From the NCBI RefSeq assembly GCF_003259365.1, contig NZ_QLLY01000008.1, positions 124,001 through 188,000 on the forward strand: a stretch of DNA of 64,000 nucleotides, given 5' to 3'. A program made the translations under genes and the position numbers. This stretch comes from Streptomyces sp. PsTaAH-137 (lineage in GTDB: Bacteria > Actinomycetota > Actinomycetes > Streptomycetales > Streptomycetaceae). Of this stretch, positions 48,487 to 56,162 are shown piece by piece (positions within the stretch are counted from its first letter, which is position 1; each line of letters starts with the position of its first letter). The notes under the pieces were generated by a model, which saw only the letters and a list, made by a program, of their open reading frames with translations, made no database searches and was not told the DNA's origin.

Positions 48487-48509
48487 TGCGGGGTTCGTCG
48501 GGTGCGGGC

Positions 48510-48790
48510 CGGTGGGTGGCTGGTCGCGCAGTTCCCCGCGCCCCTGGGCAGTTCTTCGTCCGCGGCCCGGTGGCCTCTTCTCGCGCAGTTCCCCGCGCCC
48601 CTGAGATGCGCACTTCGTGCGCCATCTCATCAACGACAGAGGCGCGGCGGAGCCGCAGCCTCTGACGGGGAGGCGGCGCGCCAGCGCACGCCTCAGGGGC
48701 GCGGGGAACTGCGCGACCAGCCACGACGGTGGCGCGCGTGACGAACGACCCAGGGGCGCGGGGAACTGCGCGAGAAGCGGCCACCGGGCC
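48510..48790. repeat. Composite repeat cluster after the LacI gene
   Basis: Reverse copies lie at about 48517 and 48581, forward copies at about 48694 and 48750. Between them are the palindromes GAGATGCGCACTTCGTGCGC (48602-48631, with CATCTC) and GAGGCGGCGCGCCAGCGCACG (about 48670-48690). The gap of 384 bp to the next gene holds little else. Confidence 0.85.
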
Positions 48791-48870
48791 GGACCCGACG
48801 CGCCGGCCGGCCCTCACCCGAGCAGAAACTCGATCGTGCGGGCGGTCAGCCCGACGTACCGTTGCGCGCC

Positions 48871-49638
48871 ATGACCGAAACCCAGGATCTCCCACCCCGT
48901 CTCACCAGCCTCACCTTCCACGGCCCACTCTCCGAGCCCCGCGCAGCGGACCTCGTCGAGCGGCTGGCGCTCGCCGGTCCCTCCACGGTGCTGGACATCG
49001 GCTGCGGCTGGGGCGAGTTGATGCTGAGGGTGCTCGAAGCGGCACCCAAGGCGACCGGACGCGGCATCGACCTCAACGCCGACGACCTGGCCCGGGGCCG
49101 CACGAACGCCGCCACCCGCGGCCTCGCCGACCGCGTCGAGTTCCTGGAGCAGTCCGCGACCGACGCCCAACTCGCCCCCGCCGACCTGGTGCTCTGCCTC
49201 AGCGCCAGCCACGCACTCAGCGGCGCAGAGCCGCCCCACCACACCACCGAGGCCCTGCACGCGCTGCGCCGGCTCGTGACACCCGGCGGCCGGGTCCTGC
49301 TCGCCGAGGGCTACTGGCAACGACCTCCGACGCGAACCGAGTTGGACGCGATGTGGCCGGACGCCGGTGCCGACGAGTACGACGACCTGGCGGGGCTCGT
49401 CGACCGCGCGGTGGAGGCCGGCTTCCGGCCCGCGTGGGTGGAGACGGCGAACCGTGACGAGTGGGAGGCGTTCGAGTCCGGCTACCAGTCGGACAAGGAG
49501 GTCTGGCTGGCCACCCACCCGGACCACCCGCTGGCGGAGGAGACCCGCGACAAACTCGACAGCCACCGGGCGAACTGGCTCCGGGGCTACCGGGACGTCC
49601 TCGGAATCGCCTACCTCACTCTGGTCCCGGTGGGCTGA
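48871..49638 (+). CDS. Class I SAM-dependent methyltransferase
   Basis: The 255-residue protein has SAM motif I, STVLDIGCGWGELMLRVLEA, with the acidic GIDLNADDL after it, FLEQSATDAQLAPADLVLC (motif IV), and LVTPGGRVLLAEGYW. A C-terminal extension of about 90 residues may shape the substrate site. The substrate is unknown. The ATG was chosen over an upstream in-frame start; TACCGT lies 8 nt before it, suggesting a leaderless mRNA. Confidence 0.85.
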   Translation: MTETQDLPPRLTSLTFHGPLSEPRAADLVERLALAGPSTVLDIGCGWGELMLRVLEAAPKATGRGIDLNADDLARGRTNAATRGLADRVEFLEQSATDAQLAPADLVLCLSASHALSGAEPPHHTTEALHALRRLVTPGGRVLLAEGYWQRPPTRTELDAMWPDAGADEYDDLAGLVDRAVEAGFRPAWVETANRDEWEAFESGYQSDKEVWLATHPDHPLAEETRDKLDSHRANWLRGYRDVLGIAYLTLVPVG

Positions 49639-49694
49639 GCCGTCGGACGGGGGCCACACCCCGCCCGGCGGCCGGTATGGAGCGGCGCGGTTGC

Positions 49695-51122
49695 CTACAC
49701 GTGCGGCCGCCGCCCCCGCTCCTGCTGCGGGAACTTCTGGTCGGCGCCCGGGAGGGTCGGTTTCGGGAGGGTGGCCACCTCGTCCTTGGCCTGTTCCAGT
49801 TGCTCGGCGGTGTTGTCGGGGAGGCGGGGGGCCCGGGGGGTCGGGCGGGAGAAGCGGAAGGCCGAGGTGAGGTCGCCGAAGGTGTCGCGGCGCCAGTCGG
49901 TGATGTTGGGTTCCTCGACGCCCGTGAAGCTCTCCAGGAACTGGAGCGCCGAGGTGTGGTCGAAGGTCTCCGAGGCGACCCAGCCGCCGACCGTCCACGG
50001 CGAGACGATGATGGCGGGGACGCGGAAGCCGCCGCCGATCGGCAGGCCCTTCACGAACTCGCCCGCGGTGCCCGCCGGAGGCGTGGGCGGGGCGACGTGG
50101 TCGAACAGGCCGTCGTTCTCGTCGTAGTTGAGGATGAAGGCGGTCTTCGCCCAGACCTTCGGGTTGCTGGCGATCGCCTCGATCTTCTGGGCGACGAAGT
50201 CGGCGCCGGCCGCCGGGAGGTAGTCCGGGTGCTCCGACTGGTAGCTCGTCGGCATGATCCAGCTGACGGCCGGGAGGCGGTCGTTGCGGGCGTCGTCCTC
50301 GAAGGTGCCCTCCGGCTGCGGCCGGACCCCGCGCTCGTACAGGTCGGAGCCCGGCTGCGCGTTCTTGAACGACGCGAACTGCTCAAGCAGGTTGCAGCCG
50401 TAGTCGTCGTCCTGCTGGTAGACCTTCCAGCTGACGCCGGCGGCCTGGAGGCGCTCCGCGTACGTCGTCCAGCGGTACGGCTGCGGGGCCGTGTTGTTGA
50501 GGATCGGGCCGCCCTGCGTGCCGCCGGGGTCGATGGTGCCGGTCATCCAGTAGAGGCGGTTGGGCCACGTCGGGCCGAAGACCGAGCAGAAGTAGTTGTC
50601 GCAGATCGTGAAGGTCTCGGCGAGCGCGAACTGGAAGGGTATGTCCTTACGGGTGTAATACCCCATCACGTACGGGCCGTTGACGCCGTCGGCCTTGCGG
50701 TGCGCGGGCAGCCACTGGTCCATCTTGCCGTTGTTCCACGCCTCGTGCTGGACGGACCAGGCGTGCGAGGTGGAGGGGATGGCCTGGGCGCTGGTGGAGT
50801 GGGTGTCCAGGTGGAACGGGAGCAGATAGCCCTTCGGGTTCTCGGCGTCGGGCTGGTAGAAGACCGAGCGGCCGGTGTCCAGCTTCAACGCATGGGGGTC
50901 GCTGAAGCCGCGCACCCCCTTGAGCGTGCCGAAGTAGTGGTCGAACGAGCGGTTCTCCTGCATGAGCATCACGACGTGCTCGATGTCGCGGAGCGAGCCC
51001 TTGCGGGGCGGGCCCGCCGCGACCGCCTTCTGGACGCTGGGCGGGAGGAGCGAGAGTGCCGCGGCGCCGCCGACGGCCCCCGCCGCGGAACCGAGGAGTC
51101 TGCGTCGGGTCAGTTCGGCCAT
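49695..51122 (-). CDS. Tat-exported phospholipase C / phosphoesterase
   Basis: The 475-residue protein begins with a twin-arginine-type signal, ELTRRRLLGSAAGAVGGAA, and an AVAAG cleavage site near 35. The enzyme belongs to PF04185 (phosphatidylcholine-type phospholipase C/acid phosphatase). VVMLMQENRSFDHYFGTL holds the metal/nucleophile region, and HPDYLPAAGADF and NYDENDGLFDHV are the other conserved blocks. Actinobacterial members hydrolyse phospholipids or phosphate esters outside the cell. AGGGGA precedes the ATG. A perfect hairpin lies in its leader at 51174-51202. Confidence 0.9.
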   Translation of the reverse strand: MAELTRRRLLGSAAGAVGGAAALSLLPPSVQKAVAAGPPRKGSLRDIEHVVMLMQENRSFDHYFGTLKGVRGFSDPHALKLDTGRSVFYQPDAENPKGYLLPFHLDTHSTSAQAIPSTSHAWSVQHEAWNNGKMDQWLPAHRKADGVNGPYVMGYYTRKDIPFQFALAETFTICDNYFCSVFGPTWPNRLYWMTGTIDPGGTQGGPILNNTAPQPYRWTTYAERLQAAGVSWKVYQQDDDYGCNLLEQFASFKNAQPGSDLYERGVRPQPEGTFEDDARNDRLPAVSWIMPTSYQSEHPDYLPAAGADFVAQKIEAIASNPKVWAKTAFILNYDENDGLFDHVAPPTPPAGTAGEFVKGLPIGGGFRVPAIIVSPWTVGGWVASETFDHTSALQFLESFTGVEEPNITDWRRDTFGDLTSAFRFSRPTPRAPRLPDNTAEQLEQAKDEVATLPKPTLPGADQKFPQQERGRRPHV

Positions 51123-51173
51123 GGAAGGTCCCCTGTCTGCTCGTGTCCGGTGCGTACATGTGCTGGTGGCATG

Positions 51174-51202
51174 CCAACGGCCCGTGATGCACGGGCCGTT
51201 GG
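51174..51202 (-). other. Perfect hairpin in the leader of phospholipase C
   Basis: CCAACGGCCCGT and ACGGGCCGTTGG form a 12-bp stem with loop GATGC, 52 bp upstream of the start. It might attenuate transcription or act as an operator; there is no T-run on the gene's strand. Confidence 0.5.
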
Positions 51203-51409
51203 AAACAACCCTGCGCTCTTGCGGATGTGGCGCAGAGGAGGCCCGCGATGAAATCGGGAACAACGCGCGGCAAGGGCTTGGCCAACCCATGGGCCGGGAC
51301 TCAGCCACTTGGCACACGCCATACCTGCCGTATACACGAATTTGGGGCGGGGCCCTTTCCGTGGACGGTCCCCGGGCCCGGGCGTACGCTGAGCGGCACG
51401 CGAAACCTC

Positions 51410-51420
51410 TGACTGAGTCA
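51410..51420. promoter_or_regulatory. Palindrome near the MarR::GNAT start, possible autoregulatory site
   Basis: TGACTGAGTCA is a perfect palindrome around a central G, 46 bp before the ATG at 51467. MarR-type proteins often bind such sites in their own promoter. Confidence 0.4.
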
Positions 51421-51466
51421 ACGATCCGTGCCCCTGTCCGAGCCGCGAGGTGCCCGCGAGGTGACC

Positions 51467-52402
51467 ATGACCGTGCACGACATCCGGTCCTTCAACCGCT
51501 TCTACACGAACGTGATCGGCGCGCTCGACTACAGCCGCCACCTGTACGCCCCGTACACCCTCACCGAGTCCCGCGTCCTGTACGAGCTCGCGCACACCGA
51601 GCACGTCGACGCCGCCGACCTGCGCGCCCGGCTCTCGCTCGACGCCGGGTATCTCAGCAGAATCCTCGGCAAGTTCGAGCAGGCAGGACTGGTCGAGCGC
51701 GCTTCGTCCGAGAAGGACTCCCGGCGCCGCCGCATCACGCTCACCGCGCGCGGCCGGGGCGCCGCCGAACTCCTCGACGAGCGCTCACGCGAGTCGGTCG
51801 GCACGCTGCTCGCGACGGTCCCGGCCGCCGAGCGCGAGCGGCTGGGCGACGCCCTGCGCACCGTCCGCGAACTGCTCGGCGACGGCCGCGCCGCCCCGCA
51901 CCCGGAGAACGTGCTGCTGCGCGAGCCGGGCCCCGGCGACCTCGGCTGGATCGTCGCGCGCAACGGCGCGGTGTACGCGGCCGAGTTCGGCTGGAACACC
52001 GAGTACGAGGGCCTGGTCGCGCGCATCGTCGCCGACTTCGCCCAGGACCACGACCCGCATCTGGAGCGGGTGTGGATCGCCGAGCTGGACGGCCGCCCGG
52101 TGGGCTGCGTGATGTGCGTACGCGACGAGGCGCCCGGCACGGCCCGGCTGCGGCTGCTGCTCGTCGAGCCCGAGGCGCGCGGTCTGGGCATCGGGGACCG
52201 GCTGGTGCGGGCGTGCACGGACTTCGCGCGCGGCGTCGGTTACCGCGAGCTGGTGCTGTGGACCAACGACGTTCTGGCGTCGGCCCGTTCGATCTACCGG
52301 CGGCACGGTTTCGTCCTCGTCGGTGAACGTCCGCACCGGTCCTTCGGCGCCGATCTCGTCGGACAGGACTGGAAGGTGGCCCTCCATAAGTCGGTGGACT
52401 GA
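51467..52402 (+). CDS. MarR-type DNA-binding domain fused to GNAT acetyltransferase
   Basis: The 311-residue protein has a MarR winged helix (about 1-140: HLYAPYTLTESRVLYELAHT, DLRARLSLDAGYLSRILGKF, VERASSEKDSRRRRITLT). A GNAT domain follows (about 150-311) with the acetyl-CoA motif LVEPEARGLGIGDRLVR and the last motif ARSIYRRHGFVLVGE. The fusion is a known two-domain family; the enzyme part may sense or modify a small molecule that controls binding. GAGGTGACC precedes the ATG. Confidence 0.88.
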   Translation: MTVHDIRSFNRFYTNVIGALDYSRHLYAPYTLTESRVLYELAHTEHVDAADLRARLSLDAGYLSRILGKFEQAGLVERASSEKDSRRRRITLTARGRGAAELLDERSRESVGTLLATVPAAERERLGDALRTVRELLGDGRAAPHPENVLLREPGPGDLGWIVARNGAVYAAEFGWNTEYEGLVARIVADFAQDHDPHLERVWIAELDGRPVGCVMCVRDEAPGTARLRLLLVEPEARGLGIGDRLVRACTDFARGVGYRELVLWTNDVLASARSIYRRHGFVLVGERPHRSFGADLVGQDWKVALHKSVD

Positions 52403-52419
52403 CGGGTAGGGTCCGCCCC

Positions 52420-53223
52420 ATGAAACTGGCGTTCTCCACCCTCGGTGTCCCTGGTCTCCCCCTCGACGACGTACTGCGCCTCGCCACCACACACGGCTAT
52501 CACGGTGTCGAACTGCGCGCGCATCCCGAGGAGCCGGTCCATCCCGGGATCGGCCCCGACGCGCGGACGGACGCGGCCGCGCGGTTCAAGGCGGCCGGTG
52601 TCGAAGTGCTCGGGGTCGCCGGGTACGCGCGGGTGGCGGCGCCCGCCGACGACGACGGGCCGGTCATCGGCCAGGTGCGTGAACTGGTCGACCTGGCAGC
52701 CGACTTGGGTGCTTCGTACGTACGGGTCTTTCCCGGCGGCGGTGACGAGCAGAGCGCCGACGAGGCCGACGCGACGGCCGCCCGGCGGCTCGGGGTCGCC
52801 GCCGAGTACGCGGCCGACCGCGGTGTACGGGTGCTGCTCGAGACCCATGACTCGCATCGCACCGGCGCCGCGGCCTCCCGGGTCGCCGGACTCGTCGGGC
52901 ATCGCAACGTGGGTGTGCTCTGGGACGTCATGCACACCTGGCTCGGCGGTGAGCAGCCCTCGGCCTCGTACGCCGCGCTCTCTCCGTATCTCGGGTATGT
53001 CCAGGTCAAGGACATCGCCGGGCCTGACGACACGACGCCGCTGGCGCTCGGGGCGGGGGTGCTGCCGCTCGCCGAGTGTGTGGAGGTGCTCAGCCGGGAG
53101 GGGTGGGACGGGTGGTTGTGCTGGGAGTACGAGGCGCGCTGGTACGAGTCGGCTGCGCCGCTTTCCGGGTTGTTGTCGGGGGGTCGTGAGCTGCTGGGGC
53201 GGTTGCTCAACGAGTCGGCGTAG
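52420..53223 (+). CDS. Sugar phosphate isomerase/epimerase-like TIM-barrel protein
   Basis: The 267-residue TIM-barrel protein belongs to the xylose-isomerase-like/AP-endonuclease-2 superfamily. VLLETHDSHRTG holds a metal-ligand Glu, VGVLWDVMHTWLGG the Asp, YVQVKDIAG the middle Lys/Asp, and WLCWEYEARW the last Glu. It lies 17 bp after the MarR::GNAT gene. TAGGGT ends 7 nt before the ATG and no ribosome site is clear, so it may also have its own leaderless promoter. Substrate unknown. Confidence 0.82.
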   Translation: MKLAFSTLGVPGLPLDDVLRLATTHGYHGVELRAHPEEPVHPGIGPDARTDAAARFKAAGVEVLGVAGYARVAAPADDDGPVIGQVRELVDLAADLGASYVRVFPGGGDEQSADEADATAARRLGVAAEYAADRGVRVLLETHDSHRTGAAASRVAGLVGHRNVGVLWDVMHTWLGGEQPSASYAALSPYLGYVQVKDIAGPDDTTPLALGAGVLPLAECVEVLSREGWDGWLCWEYEARWYESAAPLSGLLSGGRELLGRLLNESA

Positions 53224-53264
53224 GGGTGGCGGGGGTCTCGTCGCCGGGTGCCGGGTGCGCCGTG

Positions 53265-53525
53265 GCCGGTCGCGCAGTTCCCCGCGCCCCTGGATCGTCT
53301 ACCGGGTGCGGGCCGGTGGCCGCTTCCCGCGCCGTTCCCCGCGCCCCTGAGTCGTACTTCGTCCGCGGGCCGGTGGCCGCTTCTCGCGCAGTTCCCCGCG
53401 CCCCTGGGTTGTCTTTCGCCCGCGGACCGGTGGCCGCTTCCCGCGCAGTTCCCCGCGCCCCTGAGGCAGGCGCTGCGCGCCGCCTCCCCTGTTTTCAGGG
53501 GCGCGGGGAACTGCGCGATCAGCCG
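53265..53525. repeat. Interspersed repeat cluster of five copies
   Basis: Four reverse copies (near 53268, 53330, 53385, 53440) are spaced about 55-62 bp apart, with spacers reading GGGCCGGTGGCCGCTT or similar. One forward copy follows at about 53497. The accessory palindrome GAGGCAGGCGCTGCGCGCCGC lies at 53462-53482. The near-regular spacing is not a CRISPR. Confidence 0.85.
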
Positions 53526-53528
53526 TAC

Positions 53529-54422
53529 TCAACCCGCGCTCGGCAGCCGGGCCGTGCCCCGTAGGCGGAGGCCCGAGCCCAGCGATGTCAGCGCCACCCC
53601 ACCCACCAGCAGCGTCGCCGCGATCCACCGGAGGGCGCTCACCGACTCCCCCAGGAACAGGGACGCCGAGGACATTCCGAAGACCGGGACCAGAAGTGAG
53701 TACGGGGCGACCGTCGACGCGTCGTAGCGCCGGAGCAGCCGGCTCCAGGCGCTGAAGCAGAACAGGGTCGTCACCAGGGCTACGTACACGATCGCGCCGA
53801 CACCGGGCAGATCGAGGGACGTCAGCGCGCGGGCGTCCGTCGACGGGCCCTCGAAGAGGAGCGAAAGGCCGAGCAGCGGGAGTACGGGGACCGCGCTGGA
53901 CCACACCATGAAGTTGAAGGGGGCGTCGGGGGCCGCCTTGCGGGTCAGCACGTTCGCCACACCCCAGAACGCGGCGGCGACCAGCACCAGCGCGAAGGCG
54001 CCGAGCGGCCCCGAACCGCCCTCGTCGACGGCGGCGACCCCGATCCCGGCGAGCGCCACCGCCATGCCCACGACCCGTACCGGCCGCGGCCGCTCCCCCA
54101 GGAACGCGAACGCGATCAGCGCCGTGAACACCGCCTGCACCTGGAGCACCAGGGAGGACAGGCCCGCGGGCATCCCCGCGTTCATGCCGACGAAGAGCAG
54201 CCCGAACTTGCCCACGCCCAGCGCCAGTCCGAGACCCACGATCCAGCGCCACGGGACGCACGGCCGGCCGACCAGGAACACCGCGGGCAGCGCCGCGAGC
54301 AGGAAGCGCAGGGCGCAGAAGAGCAGCGGCGGGAAGTGGGCGAGGCCGATGTCGATGACGACGAAGTTCACGCCCCACAAGGCGGCGACGAGCACGGCGA
54401 GGCCGGTGTGTGCGGGTCTCAT
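53529..54422 (-). CDS. EamA/DMT-family exporter
   Basis: The 297-residue protein has ten hydrophobic helices in two EamA halves. Half 1 begins TGLAVLVAALWGVNFVVI and half 2 begins LGAFALVLVAAAFWGVANVL. The conserved LGERPRPV and FLGESVSAL ends of each half are visible. Members export metabolites such as amino acids. It is divergent from a LysR gene 83 bp away, a common pairing in which the LysR protein controls the exporter. Confidence 0.88.
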   Translation of the reverse strand: MRPAHTGLAVLVAALWGVNFVVIDIGLAHFPPLLFCALRFLLAALPAVFLVGRPCVPWRWIVGLGLALGVGKFGLLFVGMNAGMPAGLSSLVLQVQAVFTALIAFAFLGERPRPVRVVGMAVALAGIGVAAVDEGGSGPLGAFALVLVAAAFWGVANVLTRKAAPDAPFNFMVWSSAVPVLPLLGLSLLFEGPSTDARALTSLDLPGVGAIVYVALVTTLFCFSAWSRLLRRYDASTVAPYSLLVPVFGMSSASLFLGESVSALRWIAATLLVGGVALTSLGSGLRLRGTARLPSAG

Positions 54423-54438
54423 GCGTCGAGGATCACGC

Positions 54439-54454
54439 GCTACGACCGTGTAGC
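54439..54454. promoter_or_regulatory. LysR-type binding site candidate between exporter and LysR genes
   Basis: GCTAC and GTAGC form an inverted repeat with a 6-bp spacer in the 83-bp divergent gap, a T-N11-A type site. It is the only clear palindrome there. Confidence 0.45.
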
Positions 54455-54505
54455 ACCAGCGAAGATTGCTGCATGGTGGGATGAAGCGACGCTAAGGGGT
54501 TCGGG

Positions 54506-55414
54506 ATGTTGGATCTTCAGCGGCTGCGCGCGCTGCACGCCGTCTCCGTGCACGGCACCGTGGGCGCCGCGGCGGCGGCGCTCGGCTACACGCCGTCCGC
54601 CGTGTCCCAGCAGATCGCGAAACTGGAGCGGGAGACGCGGACGGTTCTGCTGGAGCGGGAGGGCCGGGGCGTGAAGCTCACCGAAGAGGCCCGGCAACTC
54701 GCCCGTACGGCGCATGAGTTGATGGCTGTCATGGAGCGGGCGGAGACCGAGCTGGAGGAGCGGCGCGGGGTGCCGGCGGGGCGGCTGACCATCGCCGCGT
54801 TCGCCTCGGCGGCGCGGGGGCTGCTGCCCGGGGCGCTCGCCTCGCTGGCGGAGCGGCATCCCGCGCTCGACACCCGGCTCACCGAGGTCGACCCGCATCT
54901 GTCGGTCGACCTCGTGGCGAAGGGGGCCGTCGATCTGGTCGTCGCGCACGACTGGGACATCGCGCCGCTGCCGGCCCCTGCCGGGGTGGAGCAGGCGGTC
55001 ATCGGGGACGATCTGTGCGATCTGCTGGTGCCGGCGGGGCATCCGCTGGCCGGGCGCGATGCCGTGCGGCGGGCCGAGCTGGGCGGGGAGCGGTGGGTTT
55101 CGCAGCCTGCGGGACGGGTGTGTCACGACTGGCTGGTGCGGACGATGCGGGGGGCCGGGTTCGAGCCGGAGATCGTGCATCGGGCCGATGAGAATCCGAC
55201 GCTGGTGGCGTTGGTCGCGGCCGGGCTGGGGGTGGCGGTGATTCCTCGGCTCGGGCGGGGGCCGTTGCCGGACGGGGTGGTCGTGGTGGGGCTTGATCCG
55301 TTGCCGCGCAGGAGGGTGTACGCCTTGTGGCGGACCGGGATCTCGCGGCGCCCCGCCATCACGGCAGCCGTCCAGTCCCTCCGCGACGAGGCTTCCACCT
55401 GCCTACTCCAGTAA
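54506..55414 (+). CDS. LysR-family transcriptional regulator
   Basis: The 302-residue protein has the N-terminal HTH (LDLQRLRALHAVSVHGTVGA, AAAALGYTPSAVSQQIAKLE) with a linker helix, then an effector domain with VPAGRLTIAAFASAARGLLP and LVALVAAGLGVAVIPRLG. It probably regulates the divergent EamA exporter. The start is the ATG after AAGGGG. Confidence 0.9.
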   Translation: MLDLQRLRALHAVSVHGTVGAAAAALGYTPSAVSQQIAKLERETRTVLLEREGRGVKLTEEARQLARTAHELMAVMERAETELEERRGVPAGRLTIAAFASAARGLLPGALASLAERHPALDTRLTEVDPHLSVDLVAKGAVDLVVAHDWDIAPLPAPAGVEQAVIGDDLCDLLVPAGHPLAGRDAVRRAELGGERWVSQPAGRVCHDWLVRTMRGAGFEPEIVHRADENPTLVALVAAGLGVAVIPRLGRGPLPDGVVVVGLDPLPRRRVYALWRTGISRRPAITAAVQSLRDEASTCLLQ

Positions 55415-55419
55415 CCACA

Positions 55420-55785
55420 TCTCGCGCAGTTCCCCGCGCCCCGGTGGCCTCTTCTCGCGCAGTTCCCCGCGCCCCTAAAACCAGTTCGTCACGCGCGCCT
55501 CTCGTCGTGGCTGGTCGCGCAGTTCCCCGCGCCCCTGAGGCGGGCGCTTCGCGCCGCCTCCCCTTCAGAGGCTGCGCTCCGCGCGCCTCTCCCCCGGGGG
55601 CACCCGCGATGAGATGCCGCACGAAGTGCGCATCTCAGGGGCGCGGGGAACTGCGCGACCAGCCACGACGGCGGCGCACCCGAACGACAACCCAAGAGGG
55701 GCGCGGGGAACTGCGCGAGAAGCGCCCACCGGGCCGCACCCGGAAGACAACCCAGGGGCGCGGGGAACTGCGCGGCCAGCCCCAC
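55420..55785. repeat. Largest composite repeat cluster (six element copies)
   Basis: Reverse copies lie near 55423, 55455 and 55516; forward copies near 55637, 55695 and 55752. The middle holds GAGGCGGGCGCTTCGCGCCGC and GAGATGCCGCAC...GTGCGCATCTC palindromes. The arrangement is mirror-like, three copies facing three, so it could fold into one large cruciform. Confidence 0.88.
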
Positions 55786-56066
55786 CCACCCGCACCCGAA
55801 CGACAACCCCAAAGACCCCCCGCGCACCAACTTCCCGGAACCCGTGGAAGAACGGGAACCCGGGCGTGGGCCCGGGCGTCCAAGGGGCGAGCTGCCGGTG
55901 AGTCTCCGTAGTGCGGTGTCGGCCTCGCTACTGGCTGCGAACGCTGACCACCCTCTCCGCCGCATGCGGCCGGCAGCAAGCCGTCACCGGCGCACCCCCC
56001 TCCAACAGCGCCGGTGACGGCCCCTCTTCATGCCCACCTCCAGGCCCACTCATCACGCCCACACCC

Positions 56067-56113
56067 TTGACTGGCAGAAACTTTCCCCATATTCATAGCG
56101 CGCGGAAGTTTCC
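56067..56113 (+). promoter_or_regulatory. GH3 promoter with overlapping inverted repeat
   Basis: TTGACT (56067-56072) is followed by 17 bp and TATTCA (56090-56095). GAAACTTTC (56077-56085) lies in the spacer and GGAAGTTTCC (56104-56113) just after the start point, forming an imperfect inverted repeat. A repressor of the ROK or similar type could act here; which one is unknown. Confidence 0.55.
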
Positions 56114-56162
56114 TTCAGTCCCGTGCAAGTGCCCCGCCGCCCTCCCTCCGGAAGGAGCGCAA

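Larger units (their letters stand above)
51123..51466. other. 344-bp divergent region between phospholipase C and MarR::GNAT genes
   Basis: It holds the 12-bp stem hairpin in the phospholipase leader (51174-51202) and the palindrome TGACTGAGTCA (51410-51420) near the MarR gene. I see no gene in it. Confidence 0.5.
55415..56162. other. 748-bp gap between LysR and GH3 genes
   Basis: The first half is a repeat cluster; the second, about 55790-56060, is ordinary GC-rich sequence without a clear gene. The GH3 promoter and an inverted repeat lie at 56067-56113. Confidence 0.6.

Noticed and set aside
53265..53525. CRISPR-like spacing of repeats
   Set aside because: Repeat units are GC-rich, differ in length and orientation, spacers are related to each other, and there are no cas genes. 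They are members of the interspersed element family.
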